DNA of 64,000 nucleotides from Vibrio sp. SCSIO 43137 (GCF_028201475.1 NZ_CP116383.1:1364001-1428000), one strand, 5' to 3'; shown: positions 25,119 to 33,232, counted from the stretch's first letter. Program-made: numbers and translations. The notes: generated by a model not told the origin, from the sequence alone.

Positions 25119-25736
25119 TTATAGCTGTACCCCCAATGATTTTAAGGCTTGTTCGCATTGGGTTGTATTTTTAAACTGAATTGCGGCAATACCAACAGAT
25201 TCTGCACCTTCGACGTTGTAAGGCATATCATCGATGAACACGGTTTCTGAAGCTTCTAAGTCATATTGCGAAAGTAATGACCGATAAATTTCCGCTTGAG
25301 GTTTTAACAAGCCAACCTCCGCAGATACAGTTGCACCGTCGAATAAGTTCCAGAATTTGTAGGTCTCTTTTAAGTGAGATACGATTTCGTGAACATTATC
25401 GGTTAAAGCAAAGACGTTATAGCCCGCTGACTTACAACGTTTAATTAGCTGTACAGACCCAAATATCAGAATCTGCGTTTGCTTTACATAGTAGAAAAGG
25501 CGCTCACACTCTAACTCAGTCAAACCAAGGTTTTTTTGGTACTGAGCTTTGGCATCGTCTGCAGAAATCACACCTTTATTCAAACTTAACCAAGTTTCAG
25601 ACTGAAATATTGCCTTTGCTTGTTCCTCAATAGGCTCGTTGTCGCCAAATGTAAGTTTGACAATTTCTAAGGGGCTCCATCGAACCACAACATTCCCGAT
25701 GTCAAAAACTATATTTTTGATGTTACCAGAACTCAT
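25119..25736 (-). CDS. HAD-superfamily phosphatase, YihX-like
   Basis: 205-residue haloacid dehalogenase-fold hydrolase. The first motif is VFDIGNVVV, in which the usual second Asp is Gly, as in the sugar-phosphatase YihX (FDLGNVIV). Later motifs are ALTDNVHEI (Thr/Asn motif II), KPQAEIYRSLL (Lys) and VFIDDMPYNVEGA (acidic motif IV). It probably removes phosphate from a small metabolite, identity unknown. It points against the cassette genes and no attC follows it, so I do not count it as a cassette. Confidence 0.82.
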   Translation of the reverse strand: MSSGNIKNIVFDIGNVVVRWSPLEIVKLTFGDNEPIEEQAKAIFQSETWLSLNKGVISADDAKAQYQKNLGLTELECERLFYYVKQTQILIFGSVQLIKRCKSAGYNVFALTDNVHEIVSHLKETYKFWNLFDGATVSAEVGLLKPQAEIYRSLLSQYDLEASETVFIDDMPYNVEGAESVGIAAIQFKNTTQCEQALKSLGVQL

Positions 25737-25867
25737 TCTCGCCCCTTTATATAACTGTTGTCAGGTTGTGGTTATCAATTTTTCAGTCTGTTTATTGTGC
25801 TCTCAGTTGGAAAGTAACTCAATCAGTATTAGTAAGTTAGCTTGAGTCTGTTCAGAATGGATAAACG

Positions 25868-26755
25868 CTACCAACGAGCCTCAGAAAAATACTCCGACAA
25901 ATAATCAATCAAAGCACAGACAGTGGGCGACATATATTTTCTGGAAGAATAGAGAACGTAAATAGTAAGGTCGTCCGGTTTCCAGTCCGGTAGCACCTGA
26001 TGAAGTTCTCCACTCTCAATATATTGATTGACCAGATAGGTTGGCTGAATGGCTAAGCCAGCGCCACACAATGCGGCATGTAACAAAGCGGTTGCTTCAT
26101 TGGCGGTGAGCTGGCAGTTTACCGCGACCGGTTGTTGCGAGCCGTCTTTTGTCAGATGCCAGATATGCTGTTGAAAATTTTTATAACCGAGGCAGGCGTG
26201 ATCGGCTAAATCCTCTGGTGTGGAGATGGTTTTGTTTCCCGCTAAGTACTGACGCGAAGCCACGATAACCGACTCACAAACTGATATAGGTTTGCCTATC
26301 AGGGATGGATCCGGTGATGAAGCAATGCGGATAGCCAGATCTATCTGCCTTTCTGTCAGATCGGCGACAGAGTCCTGCAAGTCGATATCGATATTTACTT
26401 TAGGGTGCTTTGCCATAAATGCCTGAATGGCCGGCACCAAATGAGAATACCCAAACGACATACTAGTGGCTAAGCGAACGTTGCCTGACAGTTCACCGCT
26501 ATTGTCGGCCAGAGCACTCAAACTTTCTGCCTGCTTTAGCCACTGCTTTACCTCTTCAAGGCAAGTTTCTCCCGCTGTGGTTAATGAGACTTTTCGTGTA
26601 GTGCGATGTAGCAGGCGGGTGTTCAGCCAGCCTTCCATTGCTTCGATATATCTGGTCACCATAGGGCGGGACATCTCCAGCCTGTCTGCCGTGGCAGTGA
26701 AACTGCCGCTGCTTGCAACGTCAACAAACACTTTTGCTGCGGTTAGCCTGTCCAT
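25868..26755 (-). CDS. LysR-family transcriptional regulator
   Basis: 295-residue regulator. The N-terminal winged HTH (TAAKVFVDVASSGSFTATADRLEMSRPMVTRYIEAME) is of the AaeR/CrgA-like LysR class, followed by a periplasmic-binding-like effector domain. It is divergent, with a 107-bp gap, from the MBL-fold and DsbA-like pair, which it most likely controls (inference from arrangement). The effector is unknown. Confidence 0.87.
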   Translation of the reverse strand: MDRLTAAKVFVDVASSGSFTATADRLEMSRPMVTRYIEAMEGWLNTRLLHRTTRKVSLTTAGETCLEEVKQWLKQAESLSALADNSGELSGNVRLATSMSFGYSHLVPAIQAFMAKHPKVNIDIDLQDSVADLTERQIDLAIRIASSPDPSLIGKPISVCESVIVASRQYLAGNKTISTPEDLADHACLGYKNFQQHIWHLTKDGSQQPVAVNCQLTANEATALLHAALCGAGLAIQPTYLVNQYIESGELHQVLPDWKPDDLTIYVLYSSRKYMSPTVCALIDYLSEYFSEARW

Positions 26756-26862
26756 TTATTTGCTCGATTTAAGAAATAATAATGCTCAGTTTGGTATGTT
26801 TTTCCGAGCATGTCAATTCTTTAATATTCTCTCCGTACCCAAACACAACAAAGGAGAAAGGT

Positions 26863-27729
26863 ATGAACAAGTTAACTCTTCTGGCTGCATCTGTATTACT
26901 GGCCGCAAACGCAACTGCTGCTGACAAAACACCACTGACGTTCGATGTTTATAACGCTGACAAAAACAGCTTTCACGTAAACTCAACTCTGGTTATGGGT
27001 GAGAGCGAAGTGATGGTGGTGGATACCGGTTTTACCAAAGCTGACGCCCTGCGCATTGCCGCCAAGGTTCTGGACAGCGGCAAAGAGCTGAAAACCATCT
27101 TTATCAGTCAGGCTGACCCTGATTATTACTTTGGTGCTGAAGCGTTGCATGCGCTGTTTCCTGATGCAAAAGTTCTGACCACTCCGGCAGTTAAAAAAGT
27201 TATTGAGAAAAAGCTTGCAGGTAAACTGGCGTTCTGGGGCCCGAAAATGGGCGGCAATGCTCCGGTAGAACCTTATCTTCCAAAGGCTATTGAGGCTGAC
27301 TTCCTGACCGTTGATGGACACAAGGTTGAAATTCGCGGCACTCAGGGAGAACTGGCTCATCGTCCTTACCTATGGATCCCTTCCAGTAAAGCGGTTCTGG
27401 GTAATGTTGCGGTATACGGTGATTTGCACCTTTGGATGGCAGATGCTCAGTCAGACAGTGCTCAGAAAGGCTGGGTTGATCAGTTAAATGAACTGAAGAG
27501 CCTTGACCCGAAGATTGTGATTCCGGGACATATGAAAGCCGGAACCAAGCTGGATGCAAGTACTATAAGTTATTCGTTGAACTATCTTTCAGATTTTAAG
27601 CAGGCTAAAGCCAGCAGTAAAAATAGTGCCGAACTGATCGACAAAATGTCAGCAAGCTATCCTGATGCACAATTACCTATGGTATTAAGTATTGGCGCTA
27701 AGGTACATACAGGTGAGATGAAATGGTAA
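26863..27729 (+). CDS. Exported metallo-beta-lactamase-fold protein with altered metal motif
   Basis: 288-residue protein with a signal peptide (cut after NATAA, about residue 20). The fold start MVVDTGFT (about 51-58) is normal for the MBL superfamily. The zinc motif HxHxDH is replaced by QADPDY (residues 83-88): Gln, Asp, Asp and Tyr where His, His, Asp and His are expected. A later PGH is kept (VIPGHMKAG). It may bind another metal, have lost catalysis, or belong to a Vibrio subfamily with a shifted site. ATG 26863 has AAGGAG 6 nt upstream. Its last 7 nt overlap the next gene. Confidence 0.82.
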   Translation: MNKLTLLAASVLLAANATAADKTPLTFDVYNADKNSFHVNSTLVMGESEVMVVDTGFTKADALRIAAKVLDSGKELKTIFISQADPDYYFGAEALHALFPDAKVLTTPAVKKVIEKKLAGKLAFWGPKMGGNAPVEPYLPKAIEADFLTVDGHKVEIRGTQGELAHRPYLWIPSSKAVLGNVAVYGDLHLWMADAQSDSAQKGWVDQLNELKSLDPKIVIPGHMKAGTKLDASTISYSLNYLSDFKQAKASSKNSAELIDKMSASYPDAQLPMVLSIGAKVHTGEMKW

Positions 27730-28343
27730 AAGTTCACTACTTCTTCGACCCGATGTGCGGTTGGTGTTACGGTGCGACTTCTTTGTTAGCTGCTATTGCA
27801 GCTAACTCTGAGATTACGTTAGAGCTTCATCCCGGCGGTATGATTGATAACAGAGCTATCGAACCGGATTTCCGTAACCATATTCTGGCCAGTGATCAAC
27901 GTATTGCCCAAATAACAGGCGCTGAGTTTGGTGAAGGATATATTCAGCGCGTAAAAAGCGGTGATGAAATGGTGCTGGATTCATTTATCACTGCCCGCGC
28001 CATTGTTACTGCGCAGCAACTTGGCGCTGCTCCGTTGGAAATGCTGAAAGCGATTCAGTCTGCTCATTACTTTGAAGGTAAGCAGGTTAATCGCCCTGAA
28101 GTTCTGCAGGAGCTTGCAGCCAGCTTAGGGTTAGACACAGCAGTGTGGAAAAAAGCGTTCACTGCCAATCAGAATATTAAACGGGCAGAAATCCACAAAA
28201 GCCATCAACTAATGCAACAGTTACAAGTTCAGGGCTATCCGACCCTGATTGTTGAAAAGGATACTGTGTTTACCGTACTTCCTCACAGCCGTTTTTATGG
28301 CAGGCCGAAAGCGTGGGAGTTGCTGTTGGCTAGCCATGTTTGA
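27723..28343 (+). CDS. DsbA-family thioredoxin-fold protein (cytosolic)
   Basis: 206-residue protein beginning VHYFFDPMCGWCYGATSLL with a CGWC redox motif at residues 12-15, no signal peptide, a helical insertion and a cis-proline region GYPTLIV (about 176). This matches the DsbA/FrnE-like group of disulfide or glutathione-linked oxidoreductases. The start overlaps the MBL-fold gene by 7 nt, so the two are translationally coupled, although one product is exported and this one is not. A strong bidirectional terminator follows. Confidence 0.85.
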   Translation: MVKVHYFFDPMCGWCYGATSLLAAIAANSEITLELHPGGMIDNRAIEPDFRNHILASDQRIAQITGAEFGEGYIQRVKSGDEMVLDSFITARAIVTAQQLGAAPLEMLKAIQSAHYFEGKQVNRPEVLQELAASLGLDTAVWKKAFTANQNIKRAEIHKSHQLMQQLQVQGYPTLIVEKDTVFTVLPHSRFYGRPKAWELLLASHV

Positions 28344-28390
28344 GACGGTGTTTAGTTGTAAGAAGAGAACTGTTAAACAGTGTAATAACA

Positions 28391-28428
28391 CGCAACACAC
28401 CATTGGTAATAATATCTGGTGTGTTGCT
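28391..28428. terminator. Bidirectional terminator between DsbA-like gene and sodN
   Basis: 10-bp stem GCAACACACC (28392-28401) with GGTGTGTTGC (28418-28427). The right part, CTGGTGTGTTGCTATCTG, resembles CTGGTGTTTTGCTATCTA at 25006-25023, so part of it may be repeated. Confidence 0.65.
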
Positions 28429-28451
28429 ATCTGACTTAGCTAAAAAATCTA

Positions 28452-28901
28452 TCAATGTTTATGTTCAGGGTAATACGGCAGCAGACTTTTAATGGCTTCT
28501 TCAAGCTTATCCACATAGTTTAGATCTGCCGTTTGTTTTACTTTCATGGCTGCAACGATTACAGCGTGGTGTTTTTTTAGCCTTTCTACATAATCTTTTT
28601 GAGATGCTTTTACACGTTGAGTCAGGAAATAATCACTTATTGTTGAGATGATTTTTTGAGCGTGTTGTTCTTTGTTCATCACCCAGCGGACGGACTGATT
28701 GGTAACCTGAATGCCGGATTGTTTTTCCAACGCTGACATCTCCATGACGGCTTTTCTAGTGATTTGGGCATCTTCAATCATAGCCTGAACCCGCGCATGA
28801 TCGTCATAAATGCCGCAAGGCACTTGGCAGTGGCTAAGGGCAAACGGTGATAAAACAAGCAGGCCTATTAATAGCAGAATGGTATTGGCTAATTTCTTCA
28901 T
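28452..28901 (-). CDS. sodN: Nickel superoxide dismutase with N-terminal export signal
   Basis: Converts superoxide to oxygen and hydrogen peroxide at a nickel centre. The nickel hook HCxxPCGxY is complete: residues 24-32 read HCQVPCGIY, with His24, Cys25 and Cys29 as ligands. The mature chain of about 126 residues is near the 117 of the Streptomyces enzyme and keeps the helical pattern. The 23 residues in front form a signal peptide (MKKLANTILLLIGLLVLSP then FALS) whose predicted cut, with Ala at -3 and Ser at -1, would expose His24 as the N-terminus, which the metal site needs. Periplasmic location is therefore likely. No sodX-like protease gene is nearby. Confidence 0.85.
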   Translation of the reverse strand: MKKLANTILLLIGLLVLSPFALSHCQVPCGIYDDHARVQAMIEDAQITRKAVMEMSALEKQSGIQVTNQSVRWVMNKEQHAQKIISTISDYFLTQRVKASQKDYVERLKKHHAVIVAAMKVKQTADLNYVDKLEEAIKSLLPYYPEHKH

Positions 28902-29000
28902 CTGGTGCTCTCCCTGTTGGACTCAGATATTAAGAAATAAGTATAGGTGATGGCTCAATCAATATTGATTTTGCTCTGGCTTAGATATGAGAATCCTTTC

Positions 29001-29249
29001 GTTATCCAGCCTATTCTTGTAGATTGTTCAATCAGTATCGGTGATTTTAAGAAAAACCCTATGGCAGTGGAGGAAGGTGCCGATGGTTTTCCAGTAGCAG
29101 TATTGAATCGGAATCAACCAGCTTTTTATTGCGTACCAGCAGAGGCTTGTTAGCTGTTAATGAAAAAGCTGGAAGATATCGAGCTTGCTCAAATCGTACG
29201 AGAACGTCAAAACTCGCCGGAGATAGAGGTGCCATTAGATGATTTATAA
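29001..29249 (+). pseudogene. Phd/YefM-family antitoxin pseudogene with internal amber codon
   Basis: The frame reads DCSISIGDFKKNPMAVEEG, AVLNRNQPAFYCVPAEA, then TAG at 29151-29153, then LLMKKLEDIELAQIVRERQ to LDDL and TAA at 29247-29249, all in one frame. This is the StbD/Phd-type antitoxin with a single nonsense codon where family members usually have Glu. The N-terminal Met region is also degraded, although an in-frame Met exists at 28947. Such modules are common in vibrio superintegrons. Confidence 0.75.
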
Positions 29250-29277
29250 ACTGACATTTGAACTAGAGCGATCCTGA
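29239..29277 (+). pseudogene. RelE/StbE-type toxin remnant
   Basis: The ATG at 29239 overlaps the antitoxin stop, as in intact modules, and reads MIYKLTFELERS before a stop at 29275-29277. MxYKLxFE is the start of StbE/RelE toxins; the remaining roughly 75 residues are absent. The toxin is therefore dead. Confidence 0.65.
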
Positions 29278-29292
29278 TTAACAGGTTTCATT

Positions 29293-29790
29293 ATGAATAT
29301 TCAAACAGAAAGGTTACTTCTCAGGCCATTTAGTGAAGAAGATAAATCAGAGATTATCTCTCTGCTAACGGATGCCGTTTTTATGGCCTATTCTCCAAAT
29401 GGCGCGATGACATACCCGGAAGCTGAAATCCGGTATCGTCAGTTTACAGGATATCAAGATAGTGAAATCGGAAAGCTTGCAGTTGTAGAAAAAATATCTG
29501 GAAGTTTGATTGGATACTGCGGTGTTGAGCCTTTTAATTATCATGGGGAAGCTCATATTGAACTTGGATATCGGCTGGCAGCGTCAGCCCGCGGCAATGG
29601 TTATGCGCTAGAAGCCAGTGAAGCAATACTTGAGAGCCTAAAACAGAAAGGTCATACATTAGTTCTGGCACTTACACATACAGATAACTTGGCTTCGCAC
29701 CATATTCTTCAGAAGCTCGGATTTAAGCAAAGAGATAAAGGTTCATTTCAGGGGATGCCAGTACAGTTCTATGAATTAGAATTGGCCTGA
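29293..29790 (+). CDS. GNAT N-acetyltransferase (RimJ/RimL type)
   Basis: 165-residue acetyltransferase. It opens with QTERLLLRPFSEEDKSEI, the usual start of the RimJ/RimL subgroup. The CoA loop is at ELGYRLAASARGNGYALEASEA (about residues 91-112), then NLASHHILQKLGF. The acceptor amine is unknown. It follows the broken toxin-antitoxin pair within 16 nt and belongs to the variable stretch. Confidence 0.85.
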   Translation: MNIQTERLLLRPFSEEDKSEIISLLTDAVFMAYSPNGAMTYPEAEIRYRQFTGYQDSEIGKLAVVEKISGSLIGYCGVEPFNYHGEAHIELGYRLAASARGNGYALEASEAILESLKQKGHTLVLALTHTDNLASHHILQKLGFKQRDKGSFQGMPVQFYELELA

Positions 29791-29834
29791 CGGTATGTTG
29801 AGATATATGTAATGTAGGTACAGGTAAAGCACAA

Positions 29835-30053
29835 ATGAAGCAATTTACTATTAGCCGTATACACACATCAAAAGGAATATTTCGTCTGTCGGGCATGGTG
29901 AGTGAGCACGTATCTATTTGCTATAGTTCGGCTGAATATATGGGTACTGATGGCTGGGTTGAACTGGATCTGGAGTTTACTCAAGCAAAGAAAATTCTAG
30001 CCGAGATAGAACAAGAGGTAGTCAGCCATATAAGGAATGAGCAAGATAACTAG
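29835..30053 (+). CDS. Small hypothetical protein, 72 residues
   Basis: Short soluble protein, beta-rich N-terminal half (SRIHTSKGIFRLSGMVSEHV) and a C-terminal helix (EFTQAKKILAEIEQEVVSHI). I do not recognise the family. A weak AGGTA/AAAG box precedes the ATG. It ends 8 nt before the converging DUF1428 gene. It is small enough that it could be spurious. Confidence 0.45.
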   Translation: MKQFTISRIHTSKGIFRLSGMVSEHVSICYSSAEYMGTDGWVELDLEFTQAKKILAEIEQEVVSHIRNEQDN

Positions 30054-30060
30054 CCTTCAA

Positions 30061-30414
30061 CTAGTTATCTAAAATAACGTTAAAGCCACCATAAATCAGC
30101 CTTTTACCGTCAAAAGGCATAGGGTTATTCTCAGGGTTCATTCTGGGATCATCCATCATTTTTTGCCAGCCTGCATCACGAACTTCTTTTGAAGGCCAGA
30201 CGACCCAGGAGAAAACGACAGTTTCTGTGCTGTCTGCTTTCACCGCCATTGGAAATGAAGTTACCTCTCCGTCAGGAACATCACTTCCCCATGTTTCTAC
30301 AACCTTTACTGCACCATACTCTTTGAACATTTCTGAAGCCATTTTTGCATGTTCAATATATTTTTCTTTGTTAGCGGTCGGGACTGCGGCAACAAAACCA
30401 TCTACATATGACAT
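30061..30414 (-). CDS. DUF1428 (YbaA-like) protein
   Basis: 117-residue protein of the dimeric alpha-beta barrel type. MSYVDGFVAAVPTANKEKYIEHAKMA, VVETWGSDVPDG and the C-terminal GKRLIYGGF match the YbaA/DUF1428 family, whose role is unknown. I set the start at 30414 because AGGAG lies 7 nt upstream on the minus strand and the domain begins there; an in-frame Met at 30507 adds an unrelated segment. Confidence 0.85.
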   Translation of the reverse strand: MSYVDGFVAAVPTANKEKYIEHAKMASEMFKEYGAVKVVETWGSDVPDGEVTSFPMAVKADSTETVVFSWVVWPSKEVRDAGWQKMMDDPRMNPENNPMPFDGKRLIYGGFNVILDN

Positions 30415-30527
30415 ATTTATACTCCTGTAGGCAGAGCTATAAACATAGGTCAGTTGCTGATAAACACAACTCAATACGTTATCAGTGATATGCTTGCAGT
30501 TTTCCATTCACAATATTGAGAAAAGTA

Positions 30528-31022
30528 ATGATACGGGAAGCGAAACCAACAGATTGCGTAGACCTTGCGGCATTGTCCATTCAAGTGTGGCTGCATACCT
30601 ACGCGACAGATGGAGTCAGAGAAAAAATTTCTCGTTATGTACTTAATAACTTTACCGAGCAACAATTTCTTAATTTTTTGAACAGGCCAGAAATTAAAGT
30701 ACTGGTTTATATTAAAGACGAGCATTTGGTGGGTTTTGTTACCGTAGATCTAACCTCTGAGTATGAGTCGGAAGGCAACGGCTATGAGATTAGTACTCTA
30801 TATGTTTCGGAACATTTTCACGGAATGGGTATTGGCCGACAGTTACTCTGTAAAGTTCAGGCTCAGTTCGGTTTACCATTTTGGCTTTCGACTTGGGAAG
30901 GAAATGTTAATGCTATTGGTTTTTACCATAAGTTAGGTTTTAAGATGATAGGTGAAGTGAATTTTGATCTAGATGGGGAATTTTATAACAATCATGTACT
31001 CCAGCTTTCAAAATCTCTTTAA
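30528..31022 (+). CDS. GNAT N-acetyltransferase
   Basis: 164-residue acetyltransferase starting MIREAKPTDCVDLAALSIQVW. The CoA-binding segment ISTLYVSEHFHGMGIGRQLL (about residues 85-104) has the R/QxxGxG/A-type loop, followed by WLSTWEGNVNAIGFYHKLGF. A TTG four codons upstream is also possible. Substrate unknown. It is divergent from the DUF1428 gene and closes the variable stretch. Confidence 0.83.
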   Translation: MIREAKPTDCVDLAALSIQVWLHTYATDGVREKISRYVLNNFTEQQFLNFLNRPEIKVLVYIKDEHLVGFVTVDLTSEYESEGNGYEISTLYVSEHFHGMGIGRQLLCKVQAQFGLPFWLSTWEGNVNAIGFYHKLGFKMIGEVNFDLDGEFYNNHVLQLSKSL

Positions 31023-31061
31023 ATAAGCTTTGACAGGCAGTGCATTAACTGTTTTGCACTC

Positions 31062-31219
31062 ATTACCACGGTTCCCGTGGTAATGCATACCGGGCTAGCT
31101 TTATTAGTGCAGAATCGTGCGAATGTTGGATCTTGCAGATCTGATAAGTCCGGTATGTGTTCCAACGCTAAGCATTGGAACAAGGGGAGAGGGTATAACC
31201 CCAGAAGTTTTTTCTGGGG
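31062..31219. repeat. Cluster of three perfect palindromes
   Basis: ATTACCACGG/CCGTGGTAAT (31062-31084), TGTTCCAA/TTGGAACA (31158-31182) and CCCCAGAA/TTCTGGGG (31199-31219) lie in series within 160 bp of non-coding DNA. The last could end the histidine kinase transcript. The first overlaps the right copy of the direct repeat. Confidence 0.6.
31078..31138 (+). repeat. Right copy of diverged direct repeat
   Basis: Begins TGGTAATGCATACCGG, as at 22392, and ends CTTGCAG. It is about 61 bp long with differences spread along it, so the duplication is old or the copies belong to a dispersed repeat family. Confidence 0.6.
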
Positions 31220-31233
31220 AATTCAGACATATA

Positions 31234-32583
31234 TCAACAAGGCAAAGTCAATATCACTTTTAGTCCGCCGCGTTGGCCGTGGGAGAGTTGGATACTGCCC
31301 TGATAGCTTTGAGCGATCTCCTGAACGATATTCAGGCCAAGGCCGGTTCCGGCTACTTTTTCATCCAGCCTTGCACCTCTCTTCAATACGGTCTGGAACT
31401 CTTGCTCATCAATGCCTTTGCCGTCATCTTCAATAATAAGCTTCAGTTGGTTATCGTCTGCTTGTTCTGAATATACCCGGATTAGAGAGTTCGCCCACTT
31501 ATAGGCGTTTTCCAGCAGGTTACCCAGCATTTCATCCAGATCGGCACTATCAACTTTTACTTCCAGATCATCATCCAGTTCATTGATAAGCAGTATTTCT
31601 CTTTCGGCATATACCTTATCAAAGGCGATATTGATGGCCTCAACCCGTTGAGAAGGTGAGGATTTTACTGAAAGTATGGTGTTAGAGCCAGCCACTCTTG
31701 CGCGGGTCAGATGGTAGTCAATATAGCGTTCAATACGGGAGACAGATTCCTGCATGTCGCTTTTTTGCTGCTCAGGTAACTGGTTGATTTGGTTTTTCAG
31801 GGCAGCCAGAGGGGTTTTCAGGGCGTGTGCCATATTTCCGGTATGGTTACGGGCACGGCGCAGTAAATCCTGATAATGGAACAGAAGATCGTTCAGGCTG
31901 CCTGCTAATGGAGCCAGCTCTTTTGGGTAGCGGTTCTCCAGCTTCTCGATATTGCCGGATTTCAGGTTGATTAGCTCGTTTTGCATTGAATTTATTGGCT
32001 TTAATGACCAGCGAACCTGTACGGCGACCAGTATCAGTACGCCAAAGAACAGGCAGGAGAGAATAAACCAGAGCACCCCTGTTAGTAGCTCTAAGCTCTC
32101 TTCCAGATCGTCATCATCAAAGGCGACCCAGATTTTAACCTTGCCGAACGGTTCAATATTTAGCTTATCGTGCACCATAACCAGTTTGTGACTGGAGAAT
32201 TCAGATTTATCGGAAAGATCTTTACCGTCAAGTGAGGGAGAACCATATAACCTGTCGTCAATTTCAATCAGCCAGAATCTATCCTGTTTTTTTTCATACA
32301 GCTTGCTGTTTGAAAGGGTAATGTTATTCAGGTTTTGAGCCGGGTTGGAACGAAGCAGCTCGGTAATTTCTTCAAGGGTAAAGTTAAGCTCAGACTTGGC
32401 ATTCTGTTCAAGCTGATAGCTCATCAGCAACGGGATTACTGTACCGGTAAGAGAGACAATTAAACTAAGCCAGAGTGCCGTAACCAGAATCAGTCGGTTA
32501 CGCACACTAAGGTTGGCCAGTTTTTGCTTAACCCTTGGTTGTAGCCAGTTGCGGCTCTCTTTAATCAGGGACTTAATCCGCAT
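31234..32583 (-). CDS. PhoQ-like sensor histidine kinase
   Basis: Inner-membrane kinase of 449 residues. Order: cytoplasmic N-terminus, TM1 (about 29-53), periplasmic sensor (about 54-165), TM2 (about 166-190), HAMP, HisKA with MAHALKTPLAAL (phosphoacceptor His253), and HATPase with NLLENAYKWA, DDGKGI and GTGLGLNIVQ. Just before TM2 the sensor carries FDDDDLEE, an acidic cluster like the one in PhoQ that binds divalent cations and cationic peptides at the membrane. I start at ATG 32583, which overlaps the regulator gene by 11 nt. Confidence 0.9.
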   Translation of the reverse strand: MRIKSLIKESRNWLQPRVKQKLANLSVRNRLILVTALWLSLIVSLTGTVIPLLMSYQLEQNAKSELNFTLEEITELLRSNPAQNLNNITLSNSKLYEKKQDRFWLIEIDDRLYGSPSLDGKDLSDKSEFSSHKLVMVHDKLNIEPFGKVKIWVAFDDDDLEESLELLTGVLWFILSCLFFGVLILVAVQVRWSLKPINSMQNELINLKSGNIEKLENRYPKELAPLAGSLNDLLFHYQDLLRRARNHTGNMAHALKTPLAALKNQINQLPEQQKSDMQESVSRIERYIDYHLTRARVAGSNTILSVKSSPSQRVEAINIAFDKVYAEREILLINELDDDLEVKVDSADLDEMLGNLLENAYKWANSLIRVYSEQADDNQLKLIIEDDGKGIDEQEFQTVLKRGARLDEKVAGTGLGLNIVQEIAQSYQGSIQLSHGQRGGLKVILTLPC

Positions 32584-33232
32584 TGAGCTGATACCCCAGA
32601 CCACGTACGGTTTTAATTTTTTCCGCCCCCAGCTTTTTGCGTAACCGACCGATAAACACTTCTATGGTGTTGGAGTCGCGGTCGAAATCCTGTTTGTAGA
32701 TATGCTCTACCAGCTCGGTGCGGGAGATAACCTTATCTTTGTTTCTGATAAAGTAAGACAGCACTTTGTACTCCAGTGCCGTCAAGGTTAAAGGTGTCCC
32801 GTTAAGGGAGATTTTTGAGGAAACCGTATCCAGTGAAAGGCAGCCGCTGCGGATAACTGGTGACGCGGTGCCGGATTGCCTGCGGATTTGAACCTGAAGG
32901 CGGGCTACCAGTTCAGCCATTTCAAAAGGCTTAGTTACATAGTCATCTGCGCCTTCGTTTAAACCCTCTATGCGTTGGGTAAGGGCATCCCGCGCACTAA
33001 GAATAATCACAGGAGCAGTGATGCCTTCATCACGGATACCTTTAAGTACTGCAATACCGTTTAGTTTAGGTAAGCCGAGATCCAGTATAATCGCATCCCA
33101 GCTCTCTGAAGTGGCGCGGTAGAGGGCATCTATGCCATCCGCGGAAATCTCCGTAGTCCAGCCTTCATTCTCCAGTGCGTCGCTAAGTTGTCCTGCAAGA
33201 ATTACATCATCTTCAACAATCAGTACTTTCAT
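32573..33232 (-). CDS. PhoP-like OmpR-family response regulator
   Basis: 219-residue partner of the kinase. The receiver domain has the acidic pair at 7-9, phosphoacceptor Asp51 (LDLGLPKLNG) and Lys101 (VTKPFE). The C-terminal winged helix ends FIGRLRKKLGAEKIKTVRGLGYQL. Sequence is of the PhoP/QseB subgroup. It precedes the kinase in the operon. Adjacent radD may be cotranscribed upstream (121-bp gap). Confidence 0.92.
   Translation of the reverse strand: MKVLIVEDDVILAGQLSDALENEGWTTEISADGIDALYRATSESWDAIILDLGLPKLNGIAVLKGIRDEGITAPVIILSARDALTQRIEGLNEGADDYVTKPFEMAELVARLQVQIRRQSGTASPVIRSGCLSLDTVSSKISLNGTPLTLTALEYKVLSYFIRNKDKVISRTELVEHIYKQDFDRDSNTIEVFIGRLRKKLGAEKIKTVRGLGYQLNAD

Noticed and set aside
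25119-25736. HAD phosphatase as a sixth, inverted cassette
   Set aside because: No attC arms can be placed on either side and its strand is opposite to the array.
31062-31219. CRISPR-like repeat array
   Set aside because: The three palindromes differ from each other and are not separated by equal spacers.
22379-31233. Integrase, transposase or phage gene in the variable stretch
   Set aside because: I looked on both strands for tyrosine recombinase, DDE transposase and structural phage motifs and found none.
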